A DNA stretch of 64,000 nucleotides from Pseudoduganella albidiflava (GTDB taxonomy: Bacteria > Pseudomonadota > Gammaproteobacteria > Burkholderiales > Burkholderiaceae_D): assembly GCF_004322755.1 (NCBI RefSeq), contig NZ_CP036401.1, forward strand, positions 6,324,001 to 6,388,000. Reading direction: 5' to 3'. A program made the translations under genes and the position numbers. Below the pieces are notes generated by a model. It did not search any database and was not told where the DNA came from. It was given only the letters and a program-made list of their open reading frames with translations. Positions 50,866 to 61,400 of the stretch are shown here, piece after piece. The first letter of the stretch is position 1; each line of letters opens with the position of its first letter.

Positions 50866-53800
50866 TTAACCGAAGATGCCGCGCTTTTTCGGCTTCGCGG
50901 ACATGCCTTCGGCAGCGAAGATCGCGCCGACATAGCGCTGCCATGCCTCGCTGTCGATGCGCGGTTCGCGCAGCCCATGGCCGGCCAGCCTGCGCACGGT
51001 TTTTGCCTGCTTCACTTTCAGGCGTTTTTCTTCCGGCGCCGCCGCGTCGGTGTCCCACCAGAACAGGTAAGGGGCGAACGGCAGCGGTTCGACCGCGCTG
51101 CGTTCCTTGACCGCGTCCACCCAGTCGCGGATGGGCATGCGCTTCAGCCCCGCATCGGCGCAATCGACGAAATCGGGCAGCAGCCGGCTCCAGTCGCGCC
51201 TGTCGTCGCCGACCAGGTGGTGCACGCCGGTGCTGGTGTAATCGGCGGCCAGCGCCGTGATGGCGCGCGCCACGTGGTCGACCGGCACGAACTGCTCGAC
51301 GAAGGGCCGGTCGGGCCACGCGCCCACCTGCAGGCAGGTGCGCACGAACAGCGCCACGAAATCGTCCATCCGTCCTGCCCCGCTTCGGCTGTCCACCACC
51401 ACGCGGCCCAGCCGCATGATCTGGGCAGGAATGCCGGCCCGGGCGGCGCGGCGCACCATCAGTTCCGATACCCACTTGCTGGCGTTGTAGCCTTCGCGCG
51501 CGCTCTGGCCGATCTCCTCGACCCGCACGTCCTCGTCGAAAGTGCCGCCACTCTCACCCTGCAGCACCCCTGCGGTCGAGACCAGCACGAAGCCCTTGCG
51601 CTTGGCCGTGGCGGCCAGCTCCAGCAGGCGCCTGGTCGGCTCCACGTTATCCCGGCGCAGCGCCTGGTAAGGCAGCACATGGTTCAGGCGCGAGGCGTTG
51701 TGCACCACCAGGTCCACGTCGCGCGCCAGCGTGGCGTAGTGCTCGTCGTCCAGGCCCAGCCGCGGGTCGGCCAGGTCGCCCGTCAGCACGCGGATACGGG
51801 CGGCATAGCCCTCCTTCCACAGGCCGTACTGGTCGAGGTTGTCGCGCAGGCGGCGCAGGCCGGTGGCCGGATGCGCCGCGCGCACGTGGCAATGCAGCGT
51901 CACGCGCGGCCAGCGCTCCAGCATGTCGGCCGCCACGTAGGCGCCCACGAAACCGGTGGCGCCCGTCAGCAGCACGTGCTCCAGGCTCGATGCCAGCGGC
52001 GGCAGCGGTTCCGGCAGCACGAGCGCGGATTCGGCCTCGCCATCGAGCCGGCTTTCCGCCGCATCCATGGCGCGCGCCGTGTCGGCATGCTCGATGCGGA
52101 ACGCCATCGCCCGCACGGTCGGCTCGCTGAAGAATTCCGGCAGCGTGACCGTATGGCCGAGCGAGGCGCGCACCCGCGCCAGCAACTGGGTCGCCGTCAG
52201 CGAATTACCGCCCAGTGCGAAGAAATCGGCCGTCACGCTTACCCGCTCCAGGCCCAGCATCTCGCCCCAGACGGTGGCGATCGACTCTTCGAGCGCCGTC
52301 TCCGGCGCCACGTAGTCACCGGCGCCGAGCGCATCGGCATCGGGCAGCGGCAGCGCACGGCGGTCGACCTTGCCGTTCGCGGTGACCGGGAAGCGGTCCA
52401 GCAGCACGTAGGCGCCCGGGATCATGAAGGCGGGCAGCCGCTGCGCCAGGTAATCGCGCAACAGGGCGGGCGTGGGCGAAGCGACGCCGGTGCCCTCGGT
52501 GCAGGTCACATAGGCCACCAGCCGCTTGTCGGCGCTGTCGCCCAGCGCCAGCACGAGCGCGCCGTTGACACCCGGGCAAGCCGCCAGTTGCGCCTCGATC
52601 TCGGCCGGCTCGATCCGGTAACCGCGGATCTTCACCTGGTCGTCCATCCGGCCCAGGAATTCCAGGGTGCCGCCGGCGTTCCAGCGCACCTTGTCGCCGG
52701 TGCGGTACAGCCGCGAACCCGCGGCCGCACTGTCGGCCCCGAACGGATCGGCCACGAAGCGCTCGGCGCTCTGCTGCGGCGCGTTCAGGTAGCCGCGCGC
52801 CACGCCGGCGCCGCCGATGTACAGCTCGCCCGGCACGCCCACCGGTACCGGCTCCAGCGCTTCGTCCAGCACATAGGTGTCGGTATGGTCGATCGGCCGG
52901 CCGATCGGCACCGTGCCGGCCAGCGCATCGGCCATGCTCACCTTCCCGGCGGTGGCGAAGGTGGTGCATTCGGTGGGGCCGTACACGTGGATCAGTTCTC
53001 CCTTGCTCCCCGCGCGCATGGCTTCGATTGCCCGCGCGGCGTGCGGCGACGACATCGCCTCGCCGCCCGTCAGCAGCTGGCGCACGCCGGCCAGTGATTC
53101 CGGATGCTGGTCCACCAGCTGGTTGAACAGCGCGGCCGTCACGAACACCGTGTCGATCCGCTCGCCGGCGACCAGCCCGGCCAGCTGGTCCAGGCCCACC
53201 ACGCCGGCGGGCGCCTGCACCAGCCGCGCGCCGTTCAGCAGGCTGCCCCAGATCTCGAACGTGGAGGCATCGAAGCCCACCGGCGCGTATTGCAGGTACG
53301 TGCCGTCCGCGGAAAAGTCGGCATAGCCGGCTTCGCGCACCAGCCGCACGATGCTGCGGTGCTCGATCATCACGCCCTTCGGCTTGCCGGTGGTGCCGGA
53401 CGTGTACATCACGTAGGCCAGCGCGCGCGGATCGTTCGGCACGTCCGGGTTCGTATCGCGCAGCGCCGCGACTTGCGGAGCGTCGACATCCAGCACGACA
53501 CCGTCGAATGCCGGCAGCAGCGCGGCGCCGTGGACATCCGTCAGCACGGCCCCGGCCCCCGCGTTCGCCAGCATGTAGGCGGTGCGTTCGCGCGGGTATT
53601 CCGTATCGAGCGGCAGGTAGGCGCAGCCGGCCTTCAGCACGGCCAGCAGCGCGACGATCAGTTGCGGCCCGCGCGGCAGCGCCACGCCGACGATGCCGCC
53701 CGGCGCCACGCCCTCGCCGAGCAGGTGATGGGCCAGCCGGTTGGCGCGGCGGTTCAGTTCATCGTAGCCCAGCCGCAGCTCGCCCTGCACCAGGGCGACT

Positions 53801-56800
53801 TTCGCCGGTGCCAGCAGCGCCTGTTGGGCAAACAGCTCATGCACCGTGGCAATCGGCAATGCGGGCTTGGCGCCACGCGCCAGCGCCAGCATCCGTGCGC
53901 GCCCGGCGCCATCGACCAGCGCCAGGTCGCGCAGCGGCGCGGCGGGCGCCTGCGCCACCTGCCGCGCCAGCAGCGCGAACGAATCGGCCAGCCGCGCCAC
54001 CGTGTCGGGCAGGAACAGGTCGCGTGCAAATTCCCAGTGCGCGCGCAGGCCGCCATCGGCGCTTTCATGCAGCACCAGTTGCAGGTCGAAGCGGGCAATC
54101 CATTCGGTGCTGTCGATCAGCGACGTGTCCTCGTAGGCGCGCTGCAGTGCGAAGCCGACCTGGAAGAACGGCAGCGTATTCGCGCTGCGCGGCGGATTCA
54201 GCTCGTCCACCAGCAACTCGAACGGCAGCTCGGCATGGTCGTAGGCGGCGCGCGCGGTCCGGCGCACGTCGTCGAGCAGGCCGGCAAAGGTCTGCCCGCC
54301 CTCCATGCGGGCGCGCAGCACCAGCGTGTTGACGAAGAAGCCGATCACGCCTTCGGTTTCTTCCAGGTTGCGGTTGGCGATCGGGCTGCCCACATTGAAG
54401 TCCGGCTGGCCGCTCCAGCGGTACAGCAGCAGTTCATACAGCGCCAGCCACGTCATGAACGCCGTGCTACCGCTTCCGGCGGCCGCACTGGCCGCACCAT
54501 GCAGTGCCGCGCAGACGTCCGCGGGGATGTGCGAGACGTGCAGGCCGCCGGCCGACGACCGCGCGGCGGGCCGCGGGAAATCATACGGCAGCGTGATCTG
54601 CGGCTGGCTGCCGTCGAGTTCCGTGCGCCAGTAATCGACCAGCCGGCCGCGCTTGTCGCCGGCCAGGTCGGCACGCTGCCACAGCGCGTAGTCCGCATAC
54701 TGGATCGGCAGCGGCGCCGCCTGCGGCGCACCGCCGGCCGAGAACGCGGCGTACGCGGCCGACAGCTCGCGCATCATCACGTCCATCGACCAGCCATCGG
54801 TGGCGATATGGTGCAGCGACACGAGCAGGATGGCCCGGTCGTCGCCCTGCACCAGCCGGTAGCGGGCCACGGGGCCGGCACGCAGGTCGAACGGCTGCGC
54901 CGCCTCGGCGGTGGCGATGGCGGACAACCGCTCGGCCGCGTCGGCCGCGCCGCGCAGGTCGTCATATTCAAGAGCCACCGACGTCGGTGGCGTCACTTCC
55001 TGCCACGGCATGCCGTCCGCCTCGGGATAGCGGGTGCGCAGCGATTCATGGCGGGCATGCAGCCAGTCCAGCGCCCGTTGCAGCGCCGCGCGGTCGACGG
55101 TGCCCGCCAGCGGCAGCGCGTTCGGCACGTGGTAGGCCATGCTGGCCGGGTCGTACTGGTGCAGGAACCACAGCCGCGATTGGGAGAACGACAGCGGCAG
55201 GCGTTCCGGCCGCTGGCCGGTGGCGATCGCCGGCTGCCGCGCCGCGGCCTGGTTGCCGTTGGCGCCATCCGCGCCATCCGCGCCGGCCTCGCGCAACGCG
55301 GCGGCCTGCCCGGCGATGGTCGGCTGCTCGAACAGCACGGACAGGGGAATGCGCACGCCGAACGTCTTCTGCAGCCGCGCATACGCCTGCGTGATCGACA
55401 GCGAATGGCCGCCCAGGTCGAAGAAATCGTCGGTGACACCGAATTCGTCCGTGCCCAGCACGGCGGCCCAGATGCCGGCCAGCTTCGCTTCGATGTCGTC
55501 GCGTGGGGCGATTCTCTCCACGTCCGAGTTGCCCAGGCCGATGCCCAGCTCCGGGGACGGCAGCGCGCCGCGATCGAGCTTGCCGTTCGCGTTCAGCGGC
55601 AGCGCGGCCAGCGGCACGTAGCGCGCGGGCACCATGTAGTCGGGCAGGCGGGCCGCCAGCCATGCGCGGCACTCGTCCTGCAGCGCGGGCGTCCATGCGG
55701 CGCCACCTTCCGGCACCACGTAGGCGACCAGGCGCTGGCCATCCGGCGTCACGGCGGCCACGGCGTCCAGCACGGCCGGATGGCCGCGCAGTTCATGGCC
55801 GATCGCATCGAGCTCGATGCGGTAGCCGCGCAGCTTCACCTGGAAGTCGACGCGGCCTTGCACGACCAGCGTGCCGTCGGCGCGGAAGTAACCCAGGTCG
55901 CCCGTCAGGTACAGCCGCGCGCCCCGCATCCCCGGATCAGGCAGGAATTTCTGTGCGCTCATCTGCGCGTTGTTCAGATAGCCGGCGCCCACCGAACCGC
56001 CGGCGATCGCCACCTCGCCCGTCACGCCCGCCGGCAGGCGGTTGCCGAAACGGTCCAGCACATGCACGGCCAGGCCAGGCAGAACGCTGCCGACTGTGAC
56101 GGGCGCGGCGAGGTCCACGAACTCGTCGCGCGTAAACCGGTGGGTGGTGCACAGGTCCGTGCATTCGGTCGGGCCGTAGGTGTTGACCAGCTCGGTCGTG
56201 CAACCCGGCGACAGCAGCCAGGGCGCCAGCCGGCGCTTGTCCACCGGCTCGCCGCCGACGAACAGGAGGCGCAGCGATGCCAGCGCATCATGGCTGCAGG
56301 AATCAGCTTCCACCATCGCATAGGCCATGCTCGGCGTGCAGTTGATCCAGCCGATGCCATGCGCCGCCACCTGTTCGCGTGCATGCACCGGGTCGAAGTG
56401 GCGCGTGGGCGCCAGGTGCAGGATGCCGCCCGTCGCCAGCGCGCCCCACACGCATTTCTGCGCGAGGTCGAACGTGATCTTGTTGACGAGCAGGCAGCGC
56501 TCGCCCGGGGCAAATGCGAACTCCCTGTTCCACCAGCCGAGGAAGCGCGTGAAACTGTCGTGGAACACGCCGGCCGCCTTCGGCTTGCCGGTGGAGCCGG
56601 ACGTGTGGATCACGTACAGGATGCGCGCCGGATCGGTTTCCGGCCAATCCTTCAACGGCACATCCTTCTCATCCTCGCCGGCCAGCAGGACCGTCACCCC
56701 GGCGATGTCGAACAGTGCCGCATGGGCGCCGTCCGTCACCACGTGGCGAATGCGCAGGTCGGTCATCATTTGCGCCAGCCGTGGCGCCGGCAGGCGCGCA

Positions 56801-58407
56801 TCGAGCGGTGCGTAGGCGCAGCCGAGGCGCGTGATCGCCACCAGCGCGGCGATCATCGGCACGCCCGGCTCGAACGCGAAGGCCACCGTGTCGCCCGCGC
56901 GGACGCCGGCGGCCAGCAGCCGCGCACCGAGGCGCCGTGCCCGCAGGTCGAGTTCCGCGTAGGTCGCATGGCCATCGCCCGACACGATGGCCGGCGCGTC
57001 GGGCCGTTCGGCCACCTGGCGGGCAAGCAGCTCGCCCAGGTCGGACGCCGCGTGCACGGCGGGCCGGTGGTTCCACGCGTCCTGCAGTGCCAGGTCGGTG
57101 CCCGGGGCAATCGACAGCGTGCCGACCGGCAGGTCCACGTCGCCCACCATCCGCGACAGCAGCTCGCGGTAATGGGACAGCAGGCCGGCGATCGCACCGG
57201 CGTCGAACTGGCGCGCGTCGTACAGCGCCTTGATGCGCATGCGGCCCACCGGGTCGATGACCAGGGCCAGCGGGAAGTTCGTGTGCTGCCACACGCTGAC
57301 ATCCGGCAGGCTGAAGCCGTCCGTGGTCGGGAACGATTCGATGGCCAGCATCGAGTCGAACAGCGCCCGGCCGCGCGGCACTTCGCTCCAGCCGGCGATA
57401 TCGGTCAGCGACGCATGTTCATGTTCGCGTTGCGCCACCAGCGCGGCGCCCAGCCGGGCGGCGAAGCCGCGCACCGTTTCGGCCGGATCGATGCGCACGC
57501 GCACCGGTACCGTGTTGATGAACAGCCCCACCATCGCATCCGCGCCGGCCAGCTCGGGTGGCCGGCCCGCGACGGTGGCGCCGAACGCCACGTCATCCTC
57601 GCCGCTGTAGAGGGCCAGCAAATGCGCCCAGGCGGCTTGCAGCAGCGTGCCGGGGGTGACGCGCAAGGTCCGGGCCGTGTCGCGCAGGCGGCTGCCCAGG
57701 GCCTCTCCCAGTTCCGCCGTTGCCGTGGCGCCGGCATCAGCCCCGCTGTCCGGTGCCGGACGCTTGACCAGGCCGAGCGGCGTGGGCGCATGGAACCCCG
57801 CCATCCGCCCGCGCCAGTAGGATTCCGCGGCGGCCTTGTCGCGGCCGCGCAGCCAGCCCAGGTAATTGCCCCAGCCCGGCGCCGGGCGCGGCTGCCAGGC
57901 CTGGCCATCGGCCAGCGCGGCGTACGCGGACAGCAGCGAGCCCAGCACCACGAAGGCCGACCAGCCATCGAGCAGCACGTGGTGGTAGGTCCAGAACACC
58001 ACGCTGCGGTCCTCGCGATGCAGCAGCGCCTGGCGCAGCAGCGGTGGCCGGCGCAGGTCGAATCCGCGCGCCGCCTCTTCGCGGCGCAGCGCATCCAGGC
58101 GCGCGGCGAATGCACTGTCGTCATCGCCCGTGGCATCGATCTCGATCACGTCCACCGTCGCCGACTTCGTCACCACCAGCAGCGGGTGTTCGAGGCCTTC
58201 CCAGGCGATGGCGGCGCGCAGCACCGGGCTGGCGCCCAGCACGAGGTTCCACGCCTCCCGCCAGCGCGCGCCGTCGATCCGCCCGCCCGCCGGGCAGGCG
58301 AACTGCTCGACGTAGACACCGCTGCCCGGCGCCTCCAGGGTATGGAACAGCATGCCCTGCTGGAGTGGCGTGAGCCGGTGTACTTCCTGTATATCCTGCT
58401 TGTTCAT
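50866..58407 (-). CDS. Dimodular NRPS with terminal thioester reductase: C-A-PCP-C-A-PCP-TD
   Basis: 2513 aa. C1 is at about 10-430 (HHVLLDG, 142-148). A1 is at about 455-960 (HTSGSTGKPK, 601-610; FDLAQK). PCP1 is at about 968-1038 (Ser1002 in GGHSL). C2 is at about 1068-1490 (HHIATDG, 1199-1205). A2 is at about 1520-2020 (YTSGTTGKPKG; FDASTFE). PCP2 has Ser2069 (GGNSL). The terminal reductase runs from about 2143 to the end (NAD(P)H motif GATGFVG at 2149-2155; YNASK at 2307-2311). By alignment to GrsA positions, the A2 pocket reads DAFFLGVTF-K, resembling Ile or branched-chain codes; A1 reads DLKNFGTDL-K, which I cannot assign. The TD predicts reductive release as an aldehyde or alcohol. It is 60 bp behind the PKS. 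Confidence 0.95.
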   Translation of the reverse strand: MNKQDIQEVHRLTPLQQGMLFHTLEAPGSGVYVEQFACPAGGRIDGARWREAWNLVLGASPVLRAAIAWEGLEHPLLVVTKSATVDVIEIDATGDDDSAFAARLDALRREEAARGFDLRRPPLLRQALLHREDRSVVFWTYHHVLLDGWSAFVVLGSLLSAYAALADGQAWQPRPAPGWGNYLGWLRGRDKAAAESYWRGRMAGFHAPTPLGLVKRPAPDSGADAGATATAELGEALGSRLRDTARTLRVTPGTLLQAAWAHLLALYSGEDDVAFGATVAGRPPELAGADAMVGLFINTVPVRVRIDPAETVRGFAARLGAALVAQREHEHASLTDIAGWSEVPRGRALFDSMLAIESFPTTDGFSLPDVSVWQHTNFPLALVIDPVGRMRIKALYDARQFDAGAIAGLLSHYRELLSRMVGDVDLPVGTLSIAPGTDLALQDAWNHRPAVHAASDLGELLARQVAERPDAPAIVSGDGHATYAELDLRARRLGARLLAAGVRAGDTVAFAFEPGVPMIAALVAITRLGCAYAPLDARLPAPRLAQMMTDLRIRHVVTDGAHAALFDIAGVTVLLAGEDEKDVPLKDWPETDPARILYVIHTSGSTGKPKAAGVFHDSFTRFLGWWNREFAFAPGERCLLVNKITFDLAQKCVWGALATGGILHLAPTRHFDPVHAREQVAAHGIGWINCTPSMAYAMVEADSCSHDALASLRLLFVGGEPVDKRRLAPWLLSPGCTTELVNTYGPTECTDLCTTHRFTRDEFVDLAAPVTVGSVLPGLAVHVLDRFGNRLPAGVTGEVAIAGGSVGAGYLNNAQMSAQKFLPDPGMRGARLYLTGDLGYFRADGTLVVQGRVDFQVKLRGYRIELDAIGHELRGHPAVLDAVAAVTPDGQRLVAYVVPEGGAAWTPALQDECRAWLAARLPDYMVPARYVPLAALPLNANGKLDRGALPSPELGIGLGNSDVERIAPRDDIEAKLAGIWAAVLGTDEFGVTDDFFDLGGHSLSITQAYARLQKTFGVRIPLSVLFEQPTIAGQAAALREAGADGADGANGNQAAARQPAIATGQRPERLPLSFSQSRLWFLHQYDPASMAYHVPNALPLAGTVDRAALQRALDWLHARHESLRTRYPEADGMPWQEVTPPTSVALEYDDLRGAADAAERLSAIATAEAAQPFDLRAGPVARYRLVQGDDRAILLVSLHHIATDGWSMDVMMRELSAAYAAFSAGGAPQAAPLPIQYADYALWQRADLAGDKRGRLVDYWRTELDGSQPQITLPYDFPRPAARSSAGGLHVSHIPADVCAALHGAASAAAGSGSTAFMTWLALYELLLYRWSGQPDFNVGSPIANRNLEETEGVIGFFVNTLVLRARMEGGQTFAGLLDDVRRTARAAYDHAELPFELLVDELNPPRSANTLPFFQVGFALQRAYEDTSLIDSTEWIARFDLQLVLHESADGGLRAHWEFARDLFLPDTVARLADSFALLARQVAQAPAAPLRDLALVDGAGRARMLALARGAKPALPIATVHELFAQQALLAPAKVALVQGELRLGYDELNRRANRLAHHLLGEGVAPGGIVGVALPRGPQLIVALLAVLKAGCAYLPLDTEYPRERTAYMLANAGAGAVLTDVHGAALLPAFDGVVLDVDAPQVAALRDTNPDVPNDPRALAYVMYTSGTTGKPKGVMIEHRSIVRLVREAGYADFSADGTYLQYAPVGFDASTFEIWGSLLNGARLVQAPAGVVGLDQLAGLVAGERIDTVFVTAALFNQLVDQHPESLAGVRQLLTGGEAMSSPHAARAIEAMRAGSKGELIHVYGPTECTTFATAGKVSMADALAGTVPIGRPIDHTDTYVLDEALEPVPVGVPGELYIGGAGVARGYLNAPQQSAERFVADPFGADSAAAGSRLYRTGDKVRWNAGGTLEFLGRMDDQVKIRGYRIEPAEIEAQLAACPGVNGALVLALGDSADKRLVAYVTCTEGTGVASPTPALLRDYLAQRLPAFMIPGAYVLLDRFPVTANGKVDRRALPLPDADALGAGDYVAPETALEESIATVWGEMLGLERVSVTADFFALGGNSLTATQLLARVRASLGHTVTLPEFFSEPTVRAMAFRIEHADTARAMDAAESRLDGEAESALVLPEPLPPLASSLEHVLLTGATGFVGAYVAADMLERWPRVTLHCHVRAAHPATGLRRLRDNLDQYGLWKEGYAARIRVLTGDLADPRLGLDDEHYATLARDVDLVVHNASRLNHVLPYQALRRDNVEPTRRLLELAATAKRKGFVLVSTAGVLQGESGGTFDEDVRVEEIGQSAREGYNASKWVSELMVRRAARAGIPAQIMRLGRVVVDSRSGAGRMDDFVALFVRTCLQVGAWPDRPFVEQFVPVDHVARAITALAADYTSTGVHHLVGDDRRDWSRLLPDFVDCADAGLKRMPIRDWVDAVKERSAVEPLPFAPYLFWWDTDAAAPEEKRLKVKQAKTVRRLAGHGLREPRIDSEAWQRYVGAIFAAEGMSAKPKKRGIFG

Positions 58408-58467
58408 GGGTCGCTCTCGGGTCTCGTCTGTCGTTCAATCCACTGCTCGGTTTCGTCAATTCCGTGG

Positions 58468-61400
58468 TCAGTCGGCCAGCGCGTGCAGCACGGCATTCAG
58501 GTCGTCGGCGGCCACCAGCTCCGGCTCGGGCGCGGGGGCCTGCGGTGCTGGCGCTTCCCCGATCGCCTCGGCCACGGCCGCCAGCTCGGCCACCGTCTGG
58601 TGTTCGAACAGCTGGTTCGGCTTCAGCAGCACGCCATGCTTGCGGGCATGCGACACCACCTGGATGCCGATCACGGAATCGATGCCCAGGTCGAAGAAGT
58701 TGTCGTGGATGCCCACCGGCGTGATGCCCAGCGCGCCTTCGATGATCCCCACCAGCACTTCCTCGGTGGGATTGGTGGGCGGCGCGGCGATCACGTCCTC
58801 GCGCACCACTTTTTTCTTCTCCACGGGGGCGGCGGCCGGTGCGATGCGCTCGTCGCGCAGCTTGCGCAGCAGCGCGTCCACCGGGTGCGGATTGACGATC
58901 CAGTGGCCGCCATTCCTCAGCGACAGGGCGCGGGCGAACAGCGCGCGGCCTTCCTGCGGCGAGATCGAGCCGTCGTCCACGGCCGGCGCGGCGGCAGCGG
59001 GTTGTGCCTTCAATGCCCCGGCCGGAACCCGGCGCAGCTGGAAGTCGGTCACCTCGGCCAGCACCGTGCCATCCGGCGCGTACAGCGCGATGTCGAAGCG
59101 GATCACGTCGCGGTCGTCGGAGATGCCGCCGAACTTCACGTGGCTGTACAGGTGCGTGCCCAGCCGGCCGTGGACAGCCAGGGCGCCGTAGGTGAACGGC
59201 AGGTATTCGTCCTGCAGCCCCAGGTCCAGCCGCGCCAGCAGGTGGCCGGTGATCGGGCCGGTGGCCATGTCCAGCAAGGCCGGGTGCAGGCCCAGCGCGG
59301 CGTCGTCCGCCATGCCGTCCGGCAGTGCCAGCTCGCCCAGCAGTTGCCGCCCGCCCAGGCGGATACGGCGCACCACCTGCCAATGGCGTCCCAGTTCCAG
59401 GAAGCCATCCTCGCCTACCATCGCCGCGGCGCCGCCGGGGAATTCCAGCACGTCGGCGCGGCATTCCTCGGCGATCGCCGCCAGGTCGGCCTCCGGCGCG
59501 CCGGCCCGGACGCCAGCCGACACGGTGGCCGACAAGACGGGGCTGTCCCCCTCCTTCACCTCGACCGCATAACCCTCGCCCACGCGCTGCAGCAGCACGT
59601 CGACCGTGACCAGCCGGTCGGCCGGCACGAACAGCGGGCGGTAGAAGAACACGTCGCCCAGGGTGCATGCATGACCCTCTCCTCCCTCGCCACCGCCGGC
59701 CGCTTCCTCCCACGCGGCGCGCACCATCTCGATCAGCGCCGTGCCCGGCATCACGGGGGTGCCGTGGATGCGGTGGTCCTGCAGCGCCCAATGGTCCTGC
59801 GCACGCAGGTGTGCGGTGAACCGCAACGTGGCGCCTTCCTCGGCGCGGCTGAACAGGTATGGGTGGGCCAGCGTGCGGCCGGCCGGCAGCGCCGGCGCGG
59901 AAGGCGTATGGCCCATGGCGACCGCCATGCCGACTTCGCGCCAGCCGCCATAGGCCAGCGACAGCGTGCGCCGGCCGCGCGCACTGCGGCTCCGGGCAAA
60001 CGCATCGAGGAAGGCGTTGGCGGCCGCGTAATCGGCCTGGCCGATGCCGCCGATCGTGCCGAACAGCGACGACACGACGACGAAGAAATCGAGCGGCTGG
60101 CCGGCCAATGCTTCTTCCACCGCCAGCGCGCCCAGCACCTTCGGCGCCAGCACGGCGTCGGCCTGGGCGCGGGTCTTCAACGCCATCATGCCGGCACCGG
60201 CAATGCCGGCCGCGTGGACGACGCCGCGCACGGGTGGCATGGCACCGTGCACGCGCCCGACCATGGCACGCACCGCGGCCGGATCGGTGATGTCGCACCG
60301 CTCGGTGGCGACCTGCGCGCCGCGCGCCGCCATGCGCTGCAGGCGGCGGATACGTTCGTGGCCCGCGGCATCGCCGGGATGCGCCGCCAGCCACGCGTTC
60401 CATTCGGCCTGCGGCGGCAGCGTGTTGCGGCCCACCAGCACCAGGTGGCGCGCACCGCGCTCCACCAGCACGTCGGCAAACTCCAGGCCCAGGCCCCCCA
60501 GGCCGCCAGTGACGAGGTACGTGCCCTCGGCCGCCAGCGTGGCCGGCACTGCCGGTTCCGGCACCGCCATCGTCTCGACATGGGCCAGCCAGCGCGCGCC
60601 GTGCCGCTCCGCCACGAACTGGTCCGCCGGGCCGGCCGGCGCATGCGGCGCCGCCTGCAGGCGGGCCAGCTCGTCGAGCATCAGCCGGCCAACGTCCTCT
60701 ACCCTGTCCTCTACCCTGTCTTGTATCCCGTCCTGCACGTCCAGCACGCGGCTGGCGATGGCCCGGTGTTCGTAGCCGATCGCCAGGTGCGCGCCCAGCA
60801 TCGTGGCCTTCACGGCATCGACCGCTTCTCCCGGCTGCACGTCGAACACTTCGCTGGCCACGCTCAGCAGCGGCAGCCGTTCACCGGCATCGTTGCCGAA
60901 TGCCTGCGTCAGCGCCAGCAGCGTGTGGAAGCCCAGTTCCAGCGTGGCGCCGCTGTTGGCGACCGTGTCGCCGCCGCTGGCCGGCAGCAGCCAGGCATGG
61001 ACGATCGCATCGGGCTTGCCGGCATGCCGCGCCAGCGCTTCCCAGTCGGCCGGCTGGTCTGGGCGCACCCAGTACGCCCCGTCGTCCAGCACGCCGAACG
61101 CGGGGCCCGGCTCGGCCCAGGCCACGGTGGCGCCGACGCCGCGCAAGGCCGCCGCCAGCGCATTGCCCTGGGCATCGTCATGGGCCAGTAGCAGTACCTT
61201 GCGGCCCGCAAGCGCGGGCACGGCATCCAGCCACGGCTGCCGGCGCCACGACGCGGCATGGAACCATTCGCCCATGTCGGCGCTGCGGCGCAGGCCCGCA
61301 TCGAGGCTGCCGCTCGGCGCCAGCGGCGGCTCCATCCAGTGGCGTTCGCGCGCGAACGGATAGGTGGGCAGCGGAATGCGGCGGCCCAGGTTGAACGCAT

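Noticed and set aside
53104..61191. A 2695-codon open frame on the plus strand opposite the NRPS and PKS genes
   Set aside because: It is an antisense by-product of very high GC and biased third positions. Its translation is low-complexity His/Arg/Gln/Ala with no domain, and the opposite strand encodes full NRPS/PKS motifs.
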